Positions 1 to 12,100 of a stretch of DNA of 64,000 nucleotides are shown here, one piece after another. Made by a program: the position numbers and the translations under genes. The notes under the pieces were generated by a model. The model did not search any database and was not told the origin of the DNA. It worked only from the letters and a program-made list of their open reading frames with translations. This stretch comes from Porites lobata. Its lineage: Eukaryota; Cnidaria; Anthozoa; Scleractinia; Poritidae. Each line of letters opens with the position of its first letter. The stretch's first letter is position 1. The stretch spans positions 947,501 through 1,011,500 of the forward strand of contig CALNXK010000099.1 in NCBI GenBank assembly GCA_942486035.1, in the 5' to 3' direction.

Positions 1-1035
1 TAAGAGTAATACAGCGATTTGAAACTAAACTTTGTTCATTTTTACAACTCGACAAGCTTGTTAATTTATCGAGCTACAAAACCAAAATCTTACTTACAAA
101 GGAAACTTAATAAAGATGTTCAACAAAGATAATGGTTCTTTACACAGCATCACACTCTTCGTACAGATATTAAAAAAGCCGATGGAACTTATTTCTTAAC
201 TGACCATATATACAGTTGTTTAAATCATGATTTAAATCAAAACTGACAGAAAGTGAGTTAAGAATTTTAAAAATACAGAAACGTTTTGTTTTCTGAGAGG
301 ACTTATTTAGTGCGTCTGAAGAAATAAAAAAGTCATTAGTAAGTTCTTGAACATGAAGCACGAAGCATGAACTGATACACGCCACTACAAATGGTGGATC
401 ATCGAGCGACTGTGTAAGATCCTTAAAGTTAACTTTCCACACTGAGATTATTTACTGGTTGGAATTAGAATGGACCAGAATGGATGATGGCCACTAAGAC
501 GCGAAGAGATCGAGTTTGAGATTATGAGGATAATAATGTACCACTCTTTCAAGTAGAGGTCTGTGAGTTTAGGGAAATAATTTCACTATGTGATATCATC
601 CCGCAATATCTCAGACTGCAACGTTTCTTTCAATTGTACAGTTATACCTTGGGTTATATATGAATAATTGCACTTGGATTAATAAAAAAAACAAGATCAA
701 CAGCAATTTATTTCTAGTAAAAGTTGTGATCTGTTGGTTACAATGATGTTGAAGGAAAAAATGTGTACAGTAGGCCTTTCTGATTGGGCGCGTGATTGGC
801 AACCTGATCAGTTTTCGCAAGCGAATGAAATTGTTGAGTTGAAAGTAGGATACATACGTAGGCTGTTTAGCTTGAGCATGTTTTGACAAGAAACTTATTC
901 AAACAAGGAAATTCCATGATTCAATCCCTAGCAGAGTGTTGTTATGTACAGTGCTCGAAGCTTCCTTGTTTTTCTCTAGCTTTATTTAAATTATACTTTT
1001 TGATTCAATGTTTCTTTATTTCTTCTTTCTTCCAG
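1..1035. other. Non-coding start of segmental duplication copy 1
   Basis: This stretch matches 29234-30242 almost base for base in the same orientation, so it is part of the segmental duplication. I see no reading frame with coding character and no RNA gene. A pyrimidine tract and splice acceptor close it at 1026-1035. The duplication may continue left of the window, because homology is already present at base 1. Confidence 0.6.
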
Positions 1036-1077
1036 TTGTCATAACTTTCATAAAGACAGATCGCCATGGCAAACAAG
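1036..1077 (+). other. Candidate short exon, copy 1 (starts MANK)
   Basis: A good acceptor (tcttccag) is followed by 42 bases that end at a GTAAAT donor. The only ATG gives M-A-N-K just before the donor, so this could be the first coding exon of an unidentified gene whose last exon may be at 2058-2270. The same structure is conserved in the other duplicate (ATG at 30273-30275, donor after 30284). No intermediate exon that keeps the frame was found, so the link is tentative. Confidence 0.25.
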
Positions 1078-1199
1078 GTAAATCATATATGCGCCAAGCG
1101 TTCTCGTATCTCCTTCGGCCCGTAGTAATCAATCTTGTTTCTAAAACATATTCCAAGTACACGGATCTGTGACAGTAGGAATGACTCTTCAATCATAAT

Positions 1200-1598
1200 C
1201 AGGGGCACCCAACGAGCGTATAGTTCAAAACAACATAAACATAGCATTGTTGAACGTACTTTAGTATTTAAACGGTAGATAAAGGCTTATTTTTATCCCC
1301 TAATAATTTTTCATCTGTTCGGATTTCCTAGCTGAAAGTATAGTGATCCGAAAATTATAGTGATCAAAATTTACCTTTTCGAAAATTTCAGCCAGGGAAA
1401 AGGCTCCCGAAAATTCTAGGTGACCTTTTTAGGGTAAAAATCCGTTAAAAATGGGCAATTATACGATTTTTTTGAAGTTCGAAAATCCTAGGAGAGGCAG
1501 GCAAGCAAGAAAATTGTCATAAAATGATCCGAAAATTCTAGACCTCAAATCGTCTTCCGAACAGATAATTTTCCGAAAACTGTCGTCGGGTGCCCCTG
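1200..1598 (-). mobile_element. CAGGGGCACCC inverted-repeat element, copy a
   Basis: A 399-bp non-coding element bounded by CAGGGGCACCCAACG and its reverse complement. The duplicated copy at 30408-30811 is flanked on both sides by atataat, an apparent 7-bp target duplication that has mutated on the left here. CAG...CTG ends and a short target duplication fit a hAT-like non-autonomous element. There is no transposase inside. Confidence 0.75.
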
Positions 1599-2057
1599 AT
1601 ATAATGCACAGACAGATATAAGCGGGTAAAATTGTTAATAAGCTGTATTTAACAATCATTTACCATGGTAAAAAAAGAAAGGATTTTCAGAGTCCACAGG
1701 TAGTATAACACATGATTCATGTTACACGTCTTTATGAAACAAATCTGAATATAGTTGAGAATGATTGCGACATTACTTATTTGGATATACTGTTGTGTTG
1801 ACCTCCTTAAAGAGAAATTTTCAAATTTGGATGTGGATAAATTCTGTACTTTATTCTGGACACAGAATTAACGACGAAAGAACTTACAATAATTGTAATT
1901 CTTTTTCTCTTGTTTTTCAGTAAGTTCTAATTGTACTTCGCTTGGGTCTACAGTAATACGGTGTAAAAAAAATCCTAGTTTAAACAACGACAGATTATTC
2001 TAAGACTCAGTCTTGAAATTTGTCCTAGGCTTAACTTTTTTCCCATTGTCCAAAAAG

Positions 2058-2270
2058 GTGATGAGCTGACGGCCATGCGTCCTAGTGAAGCTACAACACT
2101 GGTACAAAAGATTGCCCGGCTGTTATATAAAGGACAAACTTGAGCTATATCAAGGGATAGATTTTACACATAATAATCTTTTAATAAATATAATAAATGA
2201 TGTTGTGGCTGGTAGATTCTCGACCATGGAACCAAAGCATGATCTGCATGTACAGGAACTCAGTTCCTGA
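2058..2270 (+). pseudogene. Frameshifted last exon of unidentified gene, copy 1
   Basis: This is the counterpart of the open exon at 31281-31489. It encodes the same C-terminal peptide (ending VQELSS and a TGA), but four extra bases (TATA, near 2125) break the frame after the residues IARLL. Reading from the acceptor side gives a stop shortly afterwards. An AATAAA polyadenylation signal follows at 2427-2432. The exon looks like a genuine coding exon that decayed in this duplicate. The family was not recognised. Confidence 0.5.
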
Positions 2271-2432
2271 AAAACAAAAAACACGAATTTCCTCAAGTTA
2301 AGCCAAAAATGAAGAACCAATCAAAATGCTCAACGTCTTTTGTCGTGAGATGTAATGATTGGAGCATGATGTCGTTAAAACTTGTTTTAAAAACTTGAAA
2401 AGTTTATTAATTATTGCAAGAGCGGAAATAAA

Positions 2433-3155
2433 TTAACCGGTAACAATAATCATTGCTATCAGTTGGCTTTGGCAATCGTGAAACGAAAGTAAGTTGACTT
2501 CAAAAGACGCTGTAACGGTCATCGAGATTCCATTGCATTTTATTCAAACCGTTCATTTTTCCAAGGCATATCTTACATATAAGGTAAATTATTATTCATT
2601 CAAAATATTTCTGAGTTCTGAACAAGATTACCTCCTGGTAGACTTTTTTCCAAACCTATTGGCCTATTTCTCAGTACGGTACAGATGGTTTTCCTTGCAG
2701 ATACTCCTTAGAAAGTAGATTAAAATCATCGAGCGATAAGTTTAGCGTATTCTTCTATTACTTCCGTTCAGATTTAGTTAGAAATCAGCTATTTTGTTTT
2801 TGGATAGCCGTGAAAGGCATTTCTTTCTTTTAGTTCACTCGTGAATAAACAGCTTGGCGGCTTGACGATGGTCTAGCCCAAGCAGCCTTTTTTCCAATAC
2901 ACCAAATATGGTAAGCGCCAGTTCAAAAAGAATTATTATTATTTTTTGGGGGGGGGCTGGGAAGGGTGGGGGGGGCGATTAGAGTCTTTAGCCTTGGTAC
3001 ATAAAATCCTATTCGATCTGCATAATTCTTCACATCCTATCTCATTCAATAATTGCTAATTGTTAATCATATTAATTGAGTTTTCCGTTGACCTACTCAC
3101 GATATTTCATATCATGATCAAACTTTAATTCTAGTGCACAAGTTAGAGGACGTTG
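2433..3155. other. 5' flank of CTHRC1-like copy 1, with G-rich tract
   Basis: No convincing coding sequence; a 74-codon open frame at 2494-2718 is not supported as a gene. A possible untranslated first exon ends at a GTAAGC donor near 2909, and an acceptor (ctttaattctag) near 3134 would join it to the coding exon. The tract at 2947-2976 is almost pure G on this strand. The same features recur upstream of the second CTHRC1 copy. Confidence 0.4.
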
Positions 3156-6100
3156 ATGATGCGATCACGAGTTAAAGTGACCACCATGTTGCTTGTACTG
3201 ATATTTTGGCTCACTGGTCTCTGCTCTGCTAAGGACAACAAACCACCAGACACCAAGGTAACTGCATTCATATCACTGGACGAAAAAATGGATTTACTAG
3301 GGTAGCCAAATTACAGCAAATGTGTAGCAAATACCACATTTGCACAATTTTGCGCAAGAGCAAAGACTGATATTGCACTAGATTTGCTATCCGTAGCAAT
3401 GACGGTAAATGCCACATTTGCACAACATTTACATCTTGGTGCAAAGATAATGGGCAGCCATGGATTTGAGGGTCATTTGCAGATGGTTCAAATGTGTAGG
3501 CAAATATGTTTCTTTGATCTATATTTGCACATTACGCAAATGATAGCGCAAATCTGCTGTTTTGCACAGCTTTTGCTTTAGATGTAAAAGCATGTAAACC
3601 TGTTATTTTCAGAACGTTTACGCAGCTTTGCAAATGTGAGCGAAGTATCTAATTTGAACAATGTTTGCTTGGGTTATCATGGGTGATCAAATTTCCATAA
3701 TTGAACCAGATTGCTTTGCATGGCAAATGTAACCAAACTCTTTGTATTAAACATGTTTGCTCACGAAGCAAATGTTAGCAAACCTAAACTTTGAACAAAT
3801 TTTCTAGGGTGTGCAAATTTGATCAAACACAAAATTTTGCTTGTAGCGGCAAATGTGGTCAAAAGTCAGCAAATCTGATCAAACTGTTAGTATTGTACAA
3901 TTTTTCGCTCAGGTAGCAAATGTAATCAAATTCTGACTTTAATTTGGTTAGCAAATGTCATCAAACCCATAAAATTGAGCATGTTTTCTCCAGTAGCAAA
4001 TTAATGTAAATTCCAAGGTTTAAACGAGTTTGCTTGGGTTGTAGCAAATGCGATAAAATTTTAAAAATAATTTAAATTATAATATGGCTCACTTCAGTTT
4101 CTTAACAAGTGGCCATAATTAATCAAACATTAAAGTTACTGAAAGAAATTCTAGCAGTGACCTCCCATTAATGTTCAAATGATTTATTCCATAAACCAAA
4201 GTGGCTTACACATTATTACAGACATTACAAACTACAGTATAAAGCTGTACATACAGCTCTTCATATTAATTCCCAATTTTACTGTTCGTTGATGTTTACT
4301 TGCCTCCACTCTATGCTCTATCAGATCATTACTGACTATTAATATTATAAGAAAAGTGTTCTTCATCTAAATGTGTAAGATATTCTACATACAGCTGTAG
4401 GTGTTTCAGAGTTGCCTCAAACCTATTTCAGTTCTTTAGGTTTTTGCAACTCAGAAACAGGTTAAAAATCCTTTCACCCTTGGACCAATATTTACTTATG
4501 ACAAGACTATTTCTTACTTAAACTTTTGTATCTAAGGACCAAATCCTGTTTCAACGAAATGGAACCCTCAAGACACCCATTCTAATAAATAATTAGTATT
4601 TTTGTATTTATTGCTATTTACAGATTAAACAAAATTTGATTCTGGTGGCATTTTTTCCTTTAGGCTCTATTAGCATGAAAGGCCTAATTCTTGCTACCAA
4701 TTTACAATTTTTGCTGGTATAACAACTGTGTTATAGCATTTAGCAAACTAAGAAATAGTTTAGGTACATATAGCTATTCAAATTCAGATCAGACTTCTTT
4801 AACTTCATTTTCGTTGCTAATGGTTCCTGTATGGCCGCGTATTGGATATGCTCTTAGAGGAAGCACCAGCCGGAGCTTCTAGTACTTGCCCCGTTCTAAG
4901 AAAATTGAGGGTCATGAAAGTAATGACCAGCTATAAGTATTCCACAGCATGTCAACATTACCATTGTCACTGTAGTTGGTCCCAATGAAAGAAGCTAATA
5001 ATTATTTTAAACTCAGTATACATGTACATGTAGTACAAAAGGTTGATCTGGCTAGCCTGCAAAATAACTACACTGCTGTCTCTCATTACTCTTTTTCTTG
5101 AGTCATGTTGCAATCCTTTGCAAAATTCCGTAATAAATCATGACAAAAAGCAGGGTGTACCTAAATTTGTTTTGTTTTTTTGTTCAAGCAGGTCAGTTGC
5201 AATTGCTGTAATCGGTACAAATGTACTGTGAAGTGGTGCCAGCAGAACTCAAATGCCTGCAGTTAAGCAAACAGATTTAAAAGAAACATGTGTATGTATA
5301 TTAATTGGCCTTTTTAACCTGCTGACTGGTACATTACTTGCAAACAATAGCCAAAGGATTCTAATGAAAAATTTATCACATCAACCAATTTGATCTACCT
5401 GCCACCAGATTCTCAGGACAAATCAACACCATCAGGATTTGTACTGTTTACACAGATTTATCTTTTTCTAAAAAACAGTGTCATAAACAGAGAGTGATTA
5501 AAGGATTACTGTATTTGCAGAGCTACATGTACATGTACCTGTAAGTATGACCAGTCATAAATAATCTGGAATTTCTTTAAGAGCCTTGGATTAACTTATA
5601 TTTCCTTATCACAAAGCAAATTCAGGAGCATTATCTGGTGCCTCCTGCTCTGAGGAGAAGCCATTCGTCCTTTCTATCATCATTGAGTAATGACAAGCTT
5701 ACATGTGACTGTTTTAATTTTGCTTTACTGTTCAGCTTGGCAAAGAGGTTTTTACAGGCTAAGTTGTTGACTCCTCCATGCTAGAGGCCTCCTGCAAAGC
5801 ACTTTTCTCGGATTTGTCATCTCCTTGGTCTGTATTGCCTTGCTCTGAAGACATGTACTCCACAATTATACAAGCTTTGAACTTACAACAATCCTTCTTC
5901 GAAATAGAGGTTGACTGGAAAAGGGTTGTCTCTTCAGCTTTTTCTGCAACAAACAGAAATTATACATAATTGAGACCATTAATATTGAAACTAAAGCTGT
6001 AGATGCTTGTCATGAAAAATACTATTGTCCTTTTCTGTCTAAATATTCTAGCCTTTTATAGCAAAAAAGGTTGCTATTAGATATTACATGTATTATTACT

Positions 6101-9100
6101 GGCTCAGTCACACTAGGTGACTAAACTTACTTATTTCCTGAGTTAACTGATATCAAAATTAACTAGTTTAAACAAATTGCTGGCTCGTAACTTTAATGTC
6201 TCAAATCTAACCCCAAGCGGTCATCATAATCCTGATTACACTGTACCTGTTAAAACTAAGACCTTCTTTGAGCAAAAACAAAACGAAAAAATGAATGCGA
6301 GAAACCCTTTTGTAACAAGACAATTGACTCCAGGTAAATCATTGTATTAATTTTATAGTGAGTGTCCCACTACATCACTACCATAACAACATTATTGACA
6401 TATTACTTAAAACTTCATGAACCTGCTTCTTCTGCAATATTGCCATCACTTACAGTGTATCTTGGGAACAAAAGTTTAATTACCGTATTTATTCAATTAA
6501 CCGCCCTGGGCGCTTATTAAATTTTTGGGCCTTGATAGTGGGCGCTTATTCGAGGTGGGCGCTTATTCGAGGCTGGGCGCTTATTAAATTTTCGCCATTC
6601 TCAGCAAGTGTAGTATGTTTATTTTGCTACAAAATAATAAATGGTAATAACAAAAAGCGAAGAAGTAACAAAGCAAGGTTTCAGCCCAATCTGTAAAATA
6701 CTCTGAAGAAAACTCCGTCTTCGGGAGGGTCTCTTATTATGTCTTATTTGAGTTTGTGTGGGAGGGAGTGGGGTGGGGTGGGCGCTTATTCGAGGCTGGG
6801 CGCTTATTAACTTTTTCTGCCTTTGGGATGGGCGCTTATTCGAGGTGGGCGCTAATTCGAGGTTGGGCGCTTATTCGAATAAATACAGTATACTATAATT
6901 GCCTCATATGAGAGAATCCAAGACAGTTTTAGATTCTGGATTCCACGCTGCGGATTCGGAACTTTTTCAGTGGATTACTTGGTTTCTGGATTCCAATCGT
7001 TTGACTTGTATTTCAGGTTTCAAAGCTCAGAATTTAGGATTCCGCAACAAAAATTGCCCGAATTCTGTATTCCATAAGCAAAAATTTCCCGGATTCCAGA
7101 ATCCCTTACATGGGGTGATCATAAAAACAATCAGTGAAAGCAGGGTACCATGATCTAAATTCTAGCTACACTATGTTTTTTTAGCACCATGGCAGTCACT
7201 GCCTTTACTCCCCCTTTTAAATTTTGGAAAAGCCTTTGGAGAAAGTAGGCACTAGAGGATAAGGTTAATTTTGGCCTAATAGAGGGGAATTAACGCTTGC
7301 TTCAATTCTTATTAAATTTTCCAAGACCATTTATCTGAAGAGAACAACCAAACAAAAGATTACAGTATTTTTTACAACAACAGGACAAATAAAGTTTCAG
7401 GAGTAGGGGTGGTCCTTGTTGATTACTGAATATTGGAATGCAAATGTAGGTATTATCAAATAGCATCATTAGCGGCTTAACAGTAACAACGAACTTTCTT
7501 ATACTTACTGAGCATTTCTTTTACTCCCGATTAGTTGCTCCCTCAGCATTTGTTTGTCCTCAACATTTCTCCTGCCTCTTCTTAGTTTTACAATGTCTGC
7601 TAATTAAAACAGCATCGATTCACCGAAATCTATTTACTAAGTACTAACGGCTGCTTTTCTTGGATCCACTCGTTACTACTTGATCGTCGCCGATGGAGAT
7701 ATCTAGATGTCTTTCATGGTGGATTTTCGTCGAAGGATCTATAAGTATGCAGTTCCCTCGAGTTCGAGCGATTATTTTTATAAGTTCTTCGAGGACACAT
7801 TCGTTCGATAAATTCGAACAAATAAGACTGGCCGATTCCTCCATACTCGACAGTCAACCCCACAAAGACGGAAAATTCGAAACCTCTTGATAAATATGGC
7901 GTTAAACGTACGAAGTAAAAGCTGATGGCAAATCGATGGCAGTGGAACGCGTTAACGGTCGACGAATTTCAATTGTTGTGCCTCGTTCTCGAACGGTTAT
8001 GCAGACTGTCGCTGACCAGCACCACTGAGGCGCAAATCCTTGGGAAATCGGGCGCGCGGTCTTTTGGCGATTTGGCGGGAGGAAGAGATTGCCTATGTTG
8101 CTGGATTTCTTCTCAAGGATGTTCGAAATTTAAAAGGTAAAGTCGATGTATTTTGCTTTGTATATCGTGCTTCTACTGCCACATATATGTTATAACCGGG
8201 AATAAACTACATTTGCATCCATATTTACATTTGTAGCATGTATGAGCACGCGTGTCGCGTGCGTATATGTGGTAGTGATCCAGCTGAAAAAAGCCTTGTT
8301 GAAAAATTTAAGTGGTGTTAAGTCAGCAAAATATGTAGTTATGCAATGTTAAAATGCTAATTTATTGGTATTTGGCAGAAGTAGCTCAAGATTAATTGCT
8401 TGAGTAATTTATACTACCTCTGGCGCTATATTGACATATTGAGCGTAATACCTGTACATGTACCATTGATTTTGACAGGGGTAGGGTGGAGCCTTTATTT
8501 TATATACGTTCAGCGTGCAAAGAAAGTAGTGTCCGATAGCCCGGGGCTAGCGGATTTTGCTATCGGGCTAGTAAATTCTGTTCTTCACTTGCCCGACGGG
8601 CAAGTACAATGCAGTTTGAGGAATTCACCTTACAGAAGAACTGTTAAATCAAAAATTTTGTGGGTAGTTGAAATGACGTTTGGGCTAGTAAATGTTAGCT
8701 TCAGCTTGCCCGAATGGCAAGCTGTAAAAATGACTTTCTTTGCACCCTGTACGTTACTGTCATTTTTTTCTGTTTTGTTTTGTCATGTTTTCATATACAA
8801 GGTTGTTTTGTTTATAATAGTTTATAATGATACAGCTGTACATGTAAGCTGAGTCAAAAGGTCAAAAATGCTAAAATGTGCCACATGTGTATTTATAATG
8901 TTCATAAAGATAATGGCAACACAAGTAACACAATTCATTTAATTTCACAATATTATCAATAAAGGTAGAATTAACAGTTATTTTTAGTGGGTTTAGTGAC
9001 TTTTTTGTGTATTTGTTTCAGATTTTTCCTTGAGTGGTACTGGAGTTATTTCCAATGTTCTTGAAATTGAGTTGCATCACCTGAACTCTCCAAAAGATAA

Positions 9101-12100
9101 AGAGGTCAATGAAATACAGGTTCAACATGGGGAAGCTGTTTGTGGTCTGTGCATGAAGAAATGCTACAGGGGTATTCCAGTGGGTCTCAATTTATTTACA
9201 GTAATCATTTTTTCCTCTTCACAAGATGACAGAATTGAAGCTTATATACTGAATGCTCGCATCCATCAATACCCCATTTGTTTGGGGTAAATGTCACAAA
9301 ACAGAAACCTCACATGTACTTCCTTGGGTTATATTTTTACCATCTTTACAATATTATTTTTCTTGTTCTTTGTGCTTTGCCCTGCTAAGGAAATTCATGT
9401 CCCTTTCACAGTGTTCTGCGGGAACATAATGTACTGAAATTGTGTGAAGCTATAGAACATTTGCACTCATACAGGTTTCCCCACAGAGATATAAAGAGTG
9501 ACAACATTATTCTTACAAAGGTAAACAATATGTACTACCCAATGCTCATTGATTTTGGAAAGGCTATCTTGCTATCGGATGCCCCTTCAAAACAGCAGTC
9601 CATGACTGCTCACTAGCACTGACATATAGCTTAAGAAATATGCCTCAGATATTATGTTTTAAAAAGACATTGTTCATATTGAACTCAAAATCAGGGTTGT
9701 AAAGAGCAGCAAAGAAATTATTCATTCATGTCTGTGCTGAGTTTCTATTCACAAATGATATGAAATACAAAGCAATTTCACCATTTGTTGTAGTATTGGC
9801 TGTTGGGCTTTCAAAATGTGGCCATTTTTAGGAGGCTTACCATCAAGATGTGGTCATCTCTAGGTATAGTCAGTGAAAACTAGAACAAATAGCAGTAAGA
9901 ACAAAATTGTCAGTTTTGATGTGAATTTTCTTGAATAAATGGCCATGAGGAAATTGTGTACAAGTGAATAATCTCAACCCTGACTTTGAAATGCACAGAA
10001 CCTTTTTTTTTTTTTTTTTTTACCAAATTTAAGGTACTGTGGGTGGCCTTGTTATTGTTAGCTTTTTAATAATAATATTATGATGTAGAAAAAATACAGT
10101 AAATGATCTGACTACTGGACCTTTGTCCAGTAGATTTGTTGTAGTGTATTTACTTAATGTAAAGGGGAGGTAGTGTGGGCCCTCTGTAACTGTATACAAC
10201 AGTTACTGTGTCATTTTGAATTTTTAGTTTTAGTAATTGGAGATCCCTGCCCATTGTGCGACCCTAGGCTTTACTATTATCAAATGACAGAAGGGGAATG
10301 TAACACATGCCCAGGTTATGTACCATTGACTCACTTCGAAGTGGTTATGTGATTTAGAATTGGACCCAAAAAAAGACCGGGGCCCAGTTGTTCCAAAGAC
10401 CGATTAGCACTAACCCAGTGCTAGATTTTAACCTGCGTTTCTTTTTCCTTTTAATCAAAAGCATTTTGTCAGATAATTTTCCCTTTTTTTTAAGTATCAA
10501 ATCACCAAATTGTAGACAAAAGGAATTCAAATGAATTTGTTTTTAAAACTGTCATATCTGAATTCATATTTCGTACTAACCTTGGGTTATCTTAACCAGC
10601 TTTAAACAACCCAGCCTGGAAGGATAATAAATGCTGCATGTTAATTTGTTTCACCGCCTTAGTTTTTTCTTTATAGCTTACAACTTTTCATGATCCAAGG
10701 CCAACTCAGAGCTCCTGTAACCCAGTAGGGGTCTGTTCATTTTTTAAGGGGGGGGGACCCTCTCTTCATCCTTGTATCCCAAGATCAAATAACCAGGATT
10801 CAGGTGAATTTTAGCCAGCAAAAATGCTATGACTTTTTTTGGATTGAATAGGTAGTACTTAATGAACAGTGAGACTCAAACTCAGGGTAGGATTTGACCA
10901 TTCGACCGGTAGCTCCTGTAGATCCTCCTTGTATCCCAAGCAAATAACCAGGCTTCAGGTGAATTCTAGCCAGCAAAAATGCTATGACTTTTTGGATTGA
11001 ATAGGTAGTGCTTAATGAACAGTAAAACTCAAAATCAACATTAAAATCAGTGGAACTCAAACTCAGGGTTGCAAACAACAAAGTTAGAAAAATTAGCCTT
11101 TCATAAATTTGTCAGCTGAGTTAATGTTCAAATAAAATTGTGAGCAGTTTCACCATATTTTGTTGTAGTATTGGCTGTTGGGTTTTCAAAATGTGGTCAT
11201 TTTTAGGAAGCCGGCCATCGAGATGTGGTCATCTCTAGGTGGGCAGTCAAAACTACAACAAATACCGGTTAAACTAAAATTGTTGGTTTTAAATTGAATT
11301 AAGTTTGTTGGTTAAATGGCCATGAGGAAATTATGTACAAGTGAATAATCACAACACTGAGTTTGAAATCCACAAAACTTTTTATTTCGGACCAAATTTG
11401 ATTTTTTAGTATGATGTACAAAAAATACAGTAAATGATCTGACTACTGGACCCAACCTTGTGTTATCTTAACCCATCTTTGAGCAACCCAGTCCAGAAGT
11501 TTAAAGGCTGCATGTTAATTTGTTTCACCACCTTAGTTTTTTCTTTATAGCTCTAGACTTTTCATGATCTAAGGCTAACTCAGAGCTCCTGTGATCCTGT
11601 AACCCAATAAATGTCTGTTCATTGTTTATGGGGCGGGGGGGGGGGGGGGGGCTTTGTCGGGTAGGATTTGACAATTCGACCGGTAGCTCCTGTAGATCCT
11701 CCTTGTATCCCAAGTTCAAATAACCAGGCTTCAGGTGAATTTTAGCTAGCCGAAATGCTATGACTTTTTTGGATTGAATAGGTAGTACTTAATGAACAGT
11801 AAAACTCAAAATCAACATTAAAATCAGTGAAACTTAAACTCAGGGTTGCAAACAATAGAGTAAGAAAAATTAGCCTTTCATAAATTTGTCAGCTGAGTTA
11901 ATGTTCAAATAAAATTGTGAGCAGTTTCACCATATTTTGTTGTAGTATTGGCTGTTGAGTTTTCAAAATGTGGTCATTTTTAGGAAGCCCACCATCGAGA
12001 TGTAGTCATCTCTAGGTGGTCAGTCAAAACTACAACAAATAAGTCCCGTATGATATATGCCCCTAATATTCTAGAATCAGTATAAATATTGTCGGAAATA

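Noticed and set aside
2494..2718. A 74-codon frame conserved in both duplicates (also 31713-31937)
   Set aside because: Conservation is explained by the recent duplication; the composition is aromatic and AT-driven, and no family is recognised.
3296..4060. CRISPR-like or satellite array
   Set aside because: The motif spacing is irregular and the orientation mixed; the position inside a CACTG terminus identifies it as transposon subterminal repeats.
8400..8852. A 150-codon plus-strand open frame
   Set aside because: It runs straight through the 239-bp inverted-repeat element at 8511-8749, starts without context and has no family similarity.
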